A stretch of DNA of 64,000 nt from positions 1 through 64,000 of the forward strand of contig NZ_CP034464.1 in the NCBI RefSeq assembly GCF_003955735.1. Reading direction: 5' to 3'. A program made the translations under genes and the position numbers. This stretch comes from Undibacterium parvum. GTDB taxonomy: Bacteria; Pseudomonadota; Gammaproteobacteria; Burkholderiales; Burkholderiaceae_D. Below are positions 56,589-64,000 of the stretch, piece by piece. The notes under the pieces were generated by a model. It had not been told where the DNA came from and ran no database searches. It saw only the letters and a program-made list of their open reading frames with translations. Every line of letters starts with the position of its first letter. Position 1 is the stretch's first letter.

Positions 56589-57011
56589 AATACGTATCTT
56601 GTGTGGCTAAATTAGCTGAGAGAAAAATAGCGCCGAACGCCATATGAATGACGTCTTCGCTATTTTGAACGAGACCCGTATTGTAACAGAGCGGACCTTA
56701 GAGAGCAGATTAGAGGACAGACCGGAGAGCACACCGCATAGCACCAACATTGCTCGCACCACCGCATTTTAGCCCGACTAAAACCCCGTCCCAAATCGGC
56801 TGCGCACATTTTAAATATTTTTCCTAAAACCAGACAAAACTGGCGAACTCTTAGGCAGAATCATGGTCTATTGTGGCTTAAGCAATCAAGCAAGTGCTTA
56901 AGCCATCTTAAAGTTCAAAGATAGTGCCCGGAAAAAACCGATAAATCGTAAGAATTTACAAAAATTCAAACGAAAAAGTAAGACCGCAATTCAACCATCA
57001 GGAGATTTTGA
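56589..57011. other. Divergent intergenic region, no gene seen
   Basis: This 423-base gap separates slyD from the M13 peptidase. It should contain two promoters. I see no coding frame, repeat or RNA structure that I can support. Confidence 0.4.
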
Positions 57012-59072
57012 GTGAAAGCTACCGTTTTCAGCGCTATCGCGCTTATGTTTGCCGGCGCTACCAGCGTCTATGCAGCAGAACCCGCCAAAACAATGACCGC
57101 ATCGGCGCCCTCTGTTTTATTGTCTGGGATAGAAAGTAAGCACAACGACCTTAGCGTCAAGCCGCAAGATGATTTTTATCGTCACGTCAACGGCACCTGG
57201 CTGAAAAACGAAAAAATTCCAGAGGACAGATCCTCTTCTGGTGCCTTTTATGATTTGCGCGAAGCCACCGTCCCGCAACTGCAAACCCTGATAGTAGGTC
57301 TGACTAAGCAACATGCCAAGCATGGTTCTGATGCGCAAAAAATCGCCGACCTGTATGCCAGTTATATGGATACTGCCAAAATCGAAGCTTTGGGGCTCAA
57401 GCCTCTGGACGCCGATTTCGCCAAAGTCGCGGCACTCAAAGACAAGAAACAAATCCCTGCTTTTATCGCGTATCTCAATTTTATTAGCGTAGGCGCGCCG
57501 TTTGATATCGTTGTCCATCAAGACAATAAAGATTCGACCAAATACGTACTCGATGTAGGCCAATCTGGTTTGGGCATGCCTGATCGCGATTACTACCTCA
57601 ACAATGAAGACGCCAAGCTGAAAGACACCCGTGCCAAGTATCTGGCACATATAGAAAAAATGCTGAGCATGGCGGGCGACAAAAATGCCGCCCAAACCGC
57701 TGCCGCCATCCTGGCATTGGAAACAGAACTGGCCAAAGTACAATGGAGCAAGGTCGAATTGCGCGACCCTATCAAGGCTTACAACAAGATTGAATTGACT
57801 AAACTCGATGCCTTAACCCCAGGCTTTGACTGGAATGCCTATTTGAGCACCTTGGGCGTACAAAATAAAATCGAATCTTTGATAGTGAGCCAGCCTAGTT
57901 ACCTGACTGGCTTCAATAAAGTCTTGCAAGAGACTTCGCTCGATACCTGGAAAGCCTATTTCAAATGGAATTTGCTCAGTGCGAGCGCCAGCCAGTTACC
58001 AAAAGCGTATAGCGATGAGCACTTCGCTTTCTTCAACACGACTTTGCAAGGCACTCCAGTCCAAGAACCACGCTGGAAGCGCGGCGTGCGCCTGGCAGAC
58101 TCTAGCTTAGGCGAGAGCCTGGGCAAGATGTATGTTGCCAAGCATTTCCCGGCGCAAAACAAAGAGAAGATGGAAAAGTTGGTTGGCAATCTTTTGCTGG
58201 CCTACAAGCAAAGCATAGACACGCTCGACTGGATGAGCCCAGAGACCAAAAAAGAAGCACAGACTAAACTGTCGACCTTCATGCCTAAGATAGGTTATCC
58301 AAACAAATGGAAAGACTATTCGGCTCTGAATATCAACAAGGGCGACACCGTCGGCAATCTGCGCAATGCGCGCAAATTCGCCAGCCAGGTCGAATTGAAT
58401 AAATTGGGCAAGCCTATTGATAGAGAAGAATGGGGCATGACGCCACAGACGGTGAATGCTTATTACAATCCTGAGATGAACGAAATCGTGTTCCCTGCGG
58501 CGATTTTGCAAGCACCGTTCTTTGATGCCAAAGCCGACGATGCGGTCAACTACGGCGGCATCGGCGCTGTCATCGGCCATGAAATCAGCCATGGCTTTGA
58601 CGATCAGGGCGCGCAATACGATGAAAAAGGTAATCTGCGCGATTGGTGGACCAAAGAAGATCACGAAAAATTCGCCGTAAAAACTGCGGCGCTGGTCAAG
58701 CAATACGGTGCCTTTAGTCCTTTACCTGGCTACACCGTCAACGGCGAATTAACTTTGGGTGAGAACATCGCCGACAACTCCGGTCTGGCGATTGCTTACA
58801 AGGCGTATAAATTGTCTTTAGGCGGCAAGCCAGCTCCAGTGATCGCCGGTCTGACTGGCGATCAACGCTTCTTCATGGGTTTTGCCCAAGTATGGCGCGG
58901 CAAGATGCGCGATGCCACCATGATCGTCCGTCTGAAAACTGATCCGCACTCCCCTGGCGAAATCCGCGCCAATGGCACCCTCAGAAATATGCCAGGCTTC
59001 TACGAGTCCTACGGTGTCAAAGAAGGCGACAAGATGTATCTGGCACCACAAGAGCGCGTCTCAATCTGGTAA
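57012..59072 (+). CDS. M13 family (neprilysin-like) zinc metallopeptidase
   Basis: Exported oligopeptidase of the PepO/neprilysin family. The 686 residues begin with a signal peptide (AIALMFAGATSVYAAE). The start is GTG 57012 with AGGAG nine bases upstream. Zinc ligands: HEISH in VIGHEISHGFDDQGAQYD and the Glu of GENIADNSGLAIAY. NAYYNPEMNEIVFPAAILQ and the C-terminal PGEIRANGTLRNMPGFYE match M13. It has its own terminator. Likely periplasmic or surface peptide hydrolysis. Confidence 0.96.
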   Translation: MKATVFSAIALMFAGATSVYAAEPAKTMTASAPSVLLSGIESKHNDLSVKPQDDFYRHVNGTWLKNEKIPEDRSSSGAFYDLREATVPQLQTLIVGLTKQHAKHGSDAQKIADLYASYMDTAKIEALGLKPLDADFAKVAALKDKKQIPAFIAYLNFISVGAPFDIVVHQDNKDSTKYVLDVGQSGLGMPDRDYYLNNEDAKLKDTRAKYLAHIEKMLSMAGDKNAAQTAAAILALETELAKVQWSKVELRDPIKAYNKIELTKLDALTPGFDWNAYLSTLGVQNKIESLIVSQPSYLTGFNKVLQETSLDTWKAYFKWNLLSASASQLPKAYSDEHFAFFNTTLQGTPVQEPRWKRGVRLADSSLGESLGKMYVAKHFPAQNKEKMEKLVGNLLLAYKQSIDTLDWMSPETKKEAQTKLSTFMPKIGYPNKWKDYSALNINKGDTVGNLRNARKFASQVELNKLGKPIDREEWGMTPQTVNAYYNPEMNEIVFPAAILQAPFFDAKADDAVNYGGIGAVIGHEISHGFDDQGAQYDEKGNLRDWWTKEDHEKFAVKTAALVKQYGAFSPLPGYTVNGELTLGENIADNSGLAIAYKAYKLSLGGKPAPVIAGLTGDQRFFMGFAQVWRGKMRDATMIVRLKTDPHSPGEIRANGTLRNMPGFYESYGVKEGDKMYLAPQERVSIW

Positions 59073-59103
59073 TTTTATTGCCTGAACTTGAGTCCATAAA
59101 ATA

Positions 59104-59138
59104 AAAAAGCCCACCGCGAAATCGGTGGGCTTTTTTTA
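59104..59138 (+). terminator. Intrinsic terminator of the M13 peptidase gene
   Basis: AAAAAAGCCCACCG-CGAAAT-CGGTGGGCTTTTTTT, 30 bases after the stop. Confidence 0.92.
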
Positions 59139-59203
59139 TAGTGAGCACTTGGTTTGAACGTCATAAAAAATTACGAGCACCAGAAGTAAGAACTACAAAA
59201 ACA

Positions 59204-59286
59204 GATACTCCCCTATTTTCCTTAAAAATACAGCCATTTGCGCATACCATTCGTGCGTAAATAAAAAATACCTACCCCAGTATGCC
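59204..59286. repeat. AT-rich palindromic element, family 3, copy 3
   Basis: GATACTCCCCTATTTTCC begins the element, TTTGCGCATACCATTCGTGCG forms its centre and AATACCTACCCCAGTAT ends it. It aligns over most of its length with the reverse complement of 32304-32390. It lies between convergent genes and touches the dinG stop. Confidence 0.5.
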
Positions 59287-61328
59287 TATTCAAGAGGGAA
59301 TTGGCCAGACCGTGCAAGTTTTAGTTCAGCAAAAAATGCCAGCACCGGCGCTAACTCACGGGATCTGGTAAATGCTGGCAAACTTTGCCAGATACGTTTG
59401 CCATACGGCTTAGAAATTAAACGCGGATCACAAATCATCAAGACCCCTTTGTCGGTCTCGTCGCGTATCAAGCGCCCTGCACCCTGCTTGAGATTGATGA
59501 TGGCCTCGGGGAGCTGATGATGCACGAAACCGTTTAGCCCCTTCTTTTCCATCGCCTCGATACGCGCCGCCAGTACCGGATCGTCGGGCGGTGCAAACGG
59601 CAATTTATCAATGATCACCAGAGACAGCGCATCACCACGCACATCGACCCCCTCCCAAAAACTTTGACTACCGATCAGCACGCCATTGCCGGCAGCCCGA
59701 AAGCGCTCGAGTAATTCGGTACGCCCAGCATCGCCTTGCACGAACAGAGGAAAAGCTAAATCACGTTTTTGAAATTCTTCACGCAGACGTTCGGCACTAT
59801 GTTTGACCGCCTTAATCGTGGTGCACAATAAAAATGTGCGACCACCAGCGGCCTCTATCACAGGTAAGGCAGCGTCCACTACCGCATCCATGTATTCACG
59901 CGAATTCGGTAAGGGCATGCCGCTAGGCACATACAGCAAGCCCTGCTCTTGATAATTAAACGGACTCGGCCAGGTCTTAGCTGGCTCATCCCACAAACCC
60001 ATTTGCGACACGTAATGGGTAAAATCATTTTTAACCGCCATCGTGGCAGAAGTAAAAATCCAGGTGCGCGGCACGCCTTCGCGCTGCTTATTAAAAATAG
60101 GCGCAATCGACAAGGGTGTTTTATGCAATTGCAGCGAGGTCGAATAAGCTTCCACCCACAATACACATTCAGGCTTGCCTGCCGAGTCTTTCTTGGATAC
60201 GTCGAGCTCGCGCCAGTCATGTAACTGGGTCGCCAGCGCAATCGCCCTGACCCGGCATAGCTCTAGCGTCTCAGCGCGTTCAGCTTGCTTCTCAAGCACT
60301 GCGATCATCGCATCCATCGTGTCTTTGAGGGTTTCCAGCGCCGGAAAAAATGGGCTGGATGGCGCGATTTGCAGTATCGACAAACGGATACTATCTTGCG
60401 GAAACGTCAGGCGTAAATCACGTGCCGCGCGCTCTACTGGCGCCACCAAATTAGCCCACTCGGCGCCATCGCGTGCATGCGACAAACCCTCAGCCAAAAC
60501 ATCGCGACTGAGTTCGAGGATCTGCGAAGTAGAAACGGTTTCACCAAAAAACAAAGTGGCGGTGTCCGGCAATTGATGCGCCTCATCAAAGATCACGGTG
60601 TTGGCGGACGGCAGTAATTCGGCGATGCCGGTGTCTTTGAGTGCTAGGTCAGCAAAAAACAAATGGTGATTGACCACCACCACATCGGCTTGCTGGGCCT
60701 CTTTGCGCGCCTTCATGACAAAACAATCCTGATAATACTGGCACTCGGATCCCATGCAAGTGTCTTTGGTGGAGGTCACCAGATTCCACACCGGGGCCGT
60801 CTCAGGCACTCTTGCCAGCTCGGCCTTGTCGCCGGTACTGGTGGTTTTCATGAAGCGCGAAATATCACGCAGGTAACCGACGTCTTCACGCGACGTTAAG
60901 CGCCCGTTTTGCAAAGTGCGCTCTAAATGAAAATGGCATAAATAATTGGCGCGCCCTTTCAACAAGGCCACCGAGACCGGTGCTTTCAAGACTTTTTTGA
61001 TGGTAGGAATATCATGCAAAAACAATTGGTCTTGCAAGTTCTTGGTACCGGTAGAGATGATCACTTTACCGCCCCACAACAAGGCCGGAGTCAGATAGGC
61101 ATAGGTCTTGCCGGTGCCGGTACCAGCTTCCGCTAGCAAAGTGCTCTGCCCTGCAATCGCAGCGGCAATCGCCTTAGCCATCTCGGTTTGCGCCTCGCGT
61201 GGCCGGTAGCCTTTGATGGAGGCGCTCAGGGCACCGCTCAATCCAAATATGCGTTCGACTTCTTCATCATGCACTCCAGGCGTGGCTGGAACGGTGTTGG
61301 CATTCGGTTTTTGGTCAAGTTCAGTCAA
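59286..61328 (-). CDS. DinG/YoaA-type ATP-dependent DNA helicase
   Basis: Fe-S superfamily 2 helicase (XPD-like), 5'-3' unwinding in repair. The 680 residues carry Walker A LLAEAGTGTGKTYAY, the four-Cys iron-sulphur region (Cys in NYLCHFHLE, then CMGSECQYYQDC), motif II DEAH, the strand IFTSATM, and motif VI QGAGRLIRDETDKG. The start MTELDQKPNANT precedes a tail of about 35 residues before the core. It resembles YoaA more than the larger DinG, but the two cannot be separated firmly here. Confidence 0.92.
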   Translation of the reverse strand: MTELDQKPNANTVPATPGVHDEEVERIFGLSGALSASIKGYRPREAQTEMAKAIAAAIAGQSTLLAEAGTGTGKTYAYLTPALLWGGKVIISTGTKNLQDQLFLHDIPTIKKVLKAPVSVALLKGRANYLCHFHLERTLQNGRLTSREDVGYLRDISRFMKTTSTGDKAELARVPETAPVWNLVTSTKDTCMGSECQYYQDCFVMKARKEAQQADVVVVNHHLFFADLALKDTGIAELLPSANTVIFDEAHQLPDTATLFFGETVSTSQILELSRDVLAEGLSHARDGAEWANLVAPVERAARDLRLTFPQDSIRLSILQIAPSSPFFPALETLKDTMDAMIAVLEKQAERAETLELCRVRAIALATQLHDWRELDVSKKDSAGKPECVLWVEAYSTSLQLHKTPLSIAPIFNKQREGVPRTWIFTSATMAVKNDFTHYVSQMGLWDEPAKTWPSPFNYQEQGLLYVPSGMPLPNSREYMDAVVDAALPVIEAAGGRTFLLCTTIKAVKHSAERLREEFQKRDLAFPLFVQGDAGRTELLERFRAAGNGVLIGSQSFWEGVDVRGDALSLVIIDKLPFAPPDDPVLAARIEAMEKKGLNGFVHHQLPEAIINLKQGAGRLIRDETDKGVLMICDPRLISKPYGKRIWQSLPAFTRSRELAPVLAFFAELKLARSGQFPLE

Positions 61329-61407
61329 AATAGGCAGGCAATCAAATGCAACTAGATGTAATAGGCGTAAAAAATGTAAATATGGATAATTCGCGAAAAT
61401 GCACTAT

Positions 61408-61608
61408 TTATGCTGGCACATCGGGCATCATTTGCATTTTTAATAATGTTATATGGTCTTTTAGCTGTAATTTCCGCTTTTTCAGGCGGCGCAACTGTAA
61501 TTCGTCGTGATTTAGATCGTCGATTAAGCTTGCAATCACCACATCGAGGTCGCGATGCTCGACTTCCAGCTCAATGATACGCTGTTGTATTTCTTCTGGA
61601 TGAGTCAT
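61408..61608 (-). CDS. DUF465 (YdcH-like) small coiled-coil protein
   Basis: A 66-residue highly charged helical protein. The pattern IIELEVEHRDLDVVIASLIDD followed by DELQLRRLKKRKLQLKDHI is characteristic of the DUF465 family. Function in bacteria is unknown. It lies upstream of the helicase gene (80 bases), same strand. Confidence 0.88.
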   Translation of the reverse strand: MTHPEEIQQRIIELEVEHRDLDVVIASLIDDLNHDELQLRRLKKRKLQLKDHITLLKMQMMPDVPA

Positions 61609-61692
61609 AGTGGCCCGGTTGGAGGTAAAATGAATTAATTTTTAATAATGTAATTAGTTGGAATACACCGCTAGTTTAATCTACCAAGACGT

Positions 61693-62493
61693 ATGAGCCA
61701 ATATAAGATCGAAGCAGGCACCGCACAACACCTTGGCGATCGCACTGAACAACAAGATAGAGTTGCACTTTTTGCAGCCCCCAACGCCCCCGGTTATATG
61801 ATGGCGGTGGTGGCGGATGGTATGGGCGGCAAAAGCGGCGGTGCCTTGGCCGCCGAACAAGTTGTTCGCACCGCCAAGACGCTGTTCAATGATTTCTTCC
61901 CTGAGATGGATGTCAAAACTCTGCTCGAAGCGATCGTCAATGAAGCACACACCATCATCAAACTGGCCGGCGTATCGGCAGAAAAAGAACCGCATAGCAC
62001 CTTCGTCGCACTGATCATCACGCCCAACCAAGAAGCCATCTGGGCTTACGCTGGCGACTCGCGCTTGTACCGGTTCAGCGGACCAAATTTTATCGAACAC
62101 ACCAAAGACCACTCCTACGTTGAAAGACTAGTGGACGAAGGAAAAATCACCCAGGAAGAAGCCAAGACCCACCGCATGTCGAATATCCTTGTCAATGTGC
62201 TCGGCTCCACCACGACAGCGCCTTACATCAGCTTTGGCTCTCACAGCGGATTAAAAGTTGGCGATTCGTTTCTATTGTGCTCGGATGGTTTGTGGCATTA
62301 TTTTACCGATGCCGAGTTGTCCGCCGCGGTCGCCGCGAATAGTCCACGTCAAGCCTCAGAACTATTAATCCGCAAAGCCAGAGAACGGGCCCACGGCCAT
62401 GGCGACAACTGCACTTTCGCGGTCGTCAAACTGGTCAAACCGCCAGTCGAACAAAAAACTTATAAAGTCGAAAAAATGCGCCGCGCGGTGTAA
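61693..62493 (+). CDS. PP2C-type serine/threonine protein phosphatase
   Basis: Metal-dependent phosphatase of 266 residues. Motifs: GDRTEQQDRVALF (motif 1), VVADGMGGKSGG with the metal Asp, AYAGDSRLYRF, LLCSDGLWHYFTDAEL and HGDNCTFAVVKL with the final Asp. No partner kinase is adjacent. Divergent from the DUF465 gene by 84 bases. It may reverse Hanks-type kinase signalling. Confidence 0.94.
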   Translation: MSQYKIEAGTAQHLGDRTEQQDRVALFAAPNAPGYMMAVVADGMGGKSGGALAAEQVVRTAKTLFNDFFPEMDVKTLLEAIVNEAHTIIKLAGVSAEKEPHSTFVALIITPNQEAIWAYAGDSRLYRFSGPNFIEHTKDHSYVERLVDEGKITQEEAKTHRMSNILVNVLGSTTTAPYISFGSHSGLKVGDSFLLCSDGLWHYFTDAELSAAVAANSPRQASELLIRKARERAHGHGDNCTFAVVKLVKPPVEQKTYKVEKMRRAV

Positions 62494-62511
62494 GCAAACT
62501 CAAAGAGTCAT

Positions 62512-62544
62512 AAAAAAATCCCAGAACGCATCTGGGATTTTTTT
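62512..62544 (+). terminator. Bidirectional intrinsic terminator
   Basis: AAAAAAATCCCAGA-ACGCA-TCTGGGATTTTTTT between the convergent phosphatase and GST genes. Confidence 0.92.
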
Positions 62545-62559
62545 ATGTGGTTATCAGAT

Positions 62560-63213
62560 TTAAGCTGGCTTTAAATGCTGCATCATCAAGGCAAAATTTT
62601 CTTTTTTATCCGCGTTAACCCGCTGCATGGAAGGTCTTTCCGCCATCAACGCCACATAGTCTTTCAGCGGTAAATCGGCCAGAAAATCACGCCCGTAAAT
62701 CGCCTTAGTCGCCATAGAAATCAAAGGCAAATGCACAGCGGCAGCGCAATCAGCCATACTAAAAACCTCGCCTGCCACATACGGTGAAAATTTTGCCAAT
62801 TGGCTAAACGCCGAGATATTTTTGCTCAAGCGCTTCTCAACTTTTTGCTTCACATCGTCGCTCACAGTTCCACCGAAAAATGCCTCGGCATATAAGTCCC
62901 TGGCGACCAACTCTAAGTGCAATTCTAAAAACACCAGTAACTCACGGTTTTTAGCCGCTGCATAGGCGTCTTTCGGCAAAAGAGAGCGCGCTGGAAACTG
63001 TTCTTCGAGATAATCAAGAATAACTTGCGATTCGCACAGACTACCGTGCTCGGTTTGAATATAGGGAATTTTCCCTAGTGGAGAATGGGCTAATAGCTCG
63101 GGTGAATTGCCTGTCCAAACTAAAACCTCTTCAAATGCAATTTCTTTCTCTATGAGCGCTAGTTTAACTTTATTGTAATAATTACTTACCGCAAAACCAC
63201 AGAGTTTGATCAT
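62560..63213 (-). CDS. Glutathione S-transferase family protein
   Basis: Cytoplasmic GST of 217 residues. The thioredoxin-like N-domain starts KLCGFAVSNYYNKVKLAL, with SPLGKIPYIQTEHGSLCESQVILDYLEE (cis-Pro and the ESxxI glutathione site). The helical C-domain carries FSMADCAAAVHLPLI. Subclass and substrate are not determinable. Start ATG 63213. Confidence 0.9.
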   Translation of the reverse strand: MIKLCGFAVSNYYNKVKLALIEKEIAFEEVLVWTGNSPELLAHSPLGKIPYIQTEHGSLCESQVILDYLEEQFPARSLLPKDAYAAAKNRELLVFLELHLELVARDLYAEAFFGGTVSDDVKQKVEKRLSKNISAFSQLAKFSPYVAGEVFSMADCAAAVHLPLISMATKAIYGRDFLADLPLKDYVALMAERPSMQRVNADKKENFALMMQHLKPA

Positions 63214-63265
63214 AATTATTCTCGCTAACCGGGTAAAGTTTAAGGCTTACTATTTTTTAGGGGGC

Positions 63266-64000
63266 TTATTTTTTTGGCGTACTATCTTTAGGAAAATCGA
63301 TGACTTCAAAATCGATCATCCCCAAATCCTCTTTAGCAGGCTGCTCAATGCTAGCATCTGCTCCAGGATGATGCGCAAACGGATTTTTTGCGCCTGCGGC
63401 CATCCCTTCAATCGCATTCACGCGCTCCAATTCATGCGCAATCGAGATCAACAAAAGTATATCTCGATACACCGGCAACTCGAAGCCAGCGCGTTTCCCA
63501 TCCCGGTCGTCGATCAGCAAAGACTGCAAGAACGGGATAATCTCACTGCTATTCCAAAGACTGCAAATGCGCGCTATTAAGTGAGGAAAATTCTCAAGTA
63601 AAGAAATACTTTCGCTATCAACTTCAGTTGAGAACTCAGGAATATTTGCATTGAAGTTTGCAACAAAACGCGCTCTTAAAAGATCGTATTTATTCTGGTC
63701 CTTGACGATGCCATACAGATCGAGCAAATACAGCCAAGGCACCGGCGAATCCGGATGATCCGTGTTCGATTGTGGCTCAAGTATCTCTATCGCCCTTTGC
63801 GGATCGTTGACCGACATCCAAAACTCGGCCTCTTGGGTGACATCTGAAATTTCCTCGACATTGACCGAGTTACCAATCGGCGCGAAAAAATTAAATACGC
63901 TGCTATTGGTTTCTTCCAGCGTCAATGGACGTGGCGGTTTTTGCTCGGAATGAAAAAACGCCTCAGTCTCATTGCTGCCGCTCGCAGCAGCGCTTGCGCT
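63266..64000 (-). CDS. FimV-like / tetratricopeptide protein, C-terminal part (runs off right edge)
   Basis: The frame is open from base 64000 to the stop at 63266 (244 residues visible), so the true start is outside the window. An internal TTG at 63925 is not the start. After a low-complexity Ser/Ala stretch come VTQEAEFWMSVNDPQRAIEIL, HPDSPVPWLYLLDLYGIVKD, FENFPHLIARICSLWNS-like and PFLQSLLIDDRDGKRAGFELPVYRDILLL. These resemble the TPR-type C-terminal domain of FimV-like proteins of Burkholderiales. Role probably in polar or pilus function; inferred only. Confidence 0.7.
   Translation of the reverse strand, partial: SASAAASGSNETEAFFHSEQKPPRPLTLEETNSSVFNFFAPIGNSVNVEEISDVTQEAEFWMSVNDPQRAIEILEPQSNTDHPDSPVPWLYLLDLYGIVKDQNKYDLLRARFVANFNANIPEFSTEVDSESISLLENFPHLIARICSLWNSSEIIPFLQSLLIDDRDGKRAGFELPVYRDILLLISIAHELERVNAIEGMAAGAKNPFAHHPGADASIEQPAKEDLGMIDFEVIDFPKDSTPKK

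Noticed and set aside
58107..58703. Long minus-strand frames inside the M13 peptidase gene
   Set aside because: They are antisense to a well-supported gene and have no recognisable motif or ribosome binding site.
1..64000. tRNA, rRNA, CRISPR, transposase or prophage genes
   Set aside because: I looked for cloverleaf-like segments, regularly spaced repeats, and integrase or transposase motifs and found none that I could support.

Overview
The window looks like a chromosomal segment of a betaproteobacterium, most probably order Burkholderiales and family Oxalobacteraceae (Undibacterium/Herbaspirillum-like). This placement is inference. It rests on a class I PHA cluster (phaC-phaB-phaR), a moeA-moaD-moaE cluster, the IPMS2-type leuA, a YciB/BolA/parvulin string and moderate GC. 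There are no rRNA or tRNA genes, no CRISPR array, no transposase and no phage genes. The content is mostly housekeeping and environmental-sensing genes.

Left part (1-11.8 kb): export/lipoprotein genes, L-lactate permease, an exported beta-carbonic anhydrase, an M48 peptidase, an OmpW-like porin, a hybrid-length sensor kinase and leuA. Almost every gene here is broken by one or more single-base frameshifts, often in homopolymers, although the family motifs survive. To the right of about 10.6 kb I find no broken gene. The simplest reading is local sequence error; the alternative is a decayed block.

Middle (12-32 kb): cystine symporter tcyP, a periplasmic binding protein, an unusual pair made of a POTRA-like/beta-barrel outer-membrane protein and a secreted SDR dehydrogenase, metE/metR divergent around a MetR box, rraA, an MFS pump with its divergent AraC regulator, a dCACHE-GGDEF cyclase, a chemoreceptor, clpB with a sigma-32-like promoter, and proline iminopeptidase. 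Three families of short palindromic intergenic elements are scattered here. The ~75 bp palindrome family occurs four times, all in the first 18.4 kb.

Right part (32-64 kb): molybdopterin genes (moeA-moaD-moaE), a Tsx-like channel, a glycine-zipper protein, rimO, the PHA genes, pgeF-rluD divergent from bamD, yaaA, a PIN-domain protein, a detached cheZ-cheA pair, msrB-yciB-bolA-parvulin, a cluster of uncharacterised genes headed by a 92-residue J-domain protein, slyD, an M13 peptidase, a DinG-type helicase, a DUF465 protein, a PP2C phosphatase, a GST and the C-terminal part of a FimV-like protein.

Best candidates for undescribed biology: (1) the translationally coupled mini-J-domain / acidic-tail gene module at 54.0-55.7 kb with a large unknown neighbour at 52.6-53.9 kb; (2) the secreted SDR plus POTRA-barrel pair at 15.3-18.1 kb; (3) the clustered palindromes; (4) a leucine-loaded small frame upstream of leuA; (5) an intrinsic terminator that ends three bases before the rimO start codon.
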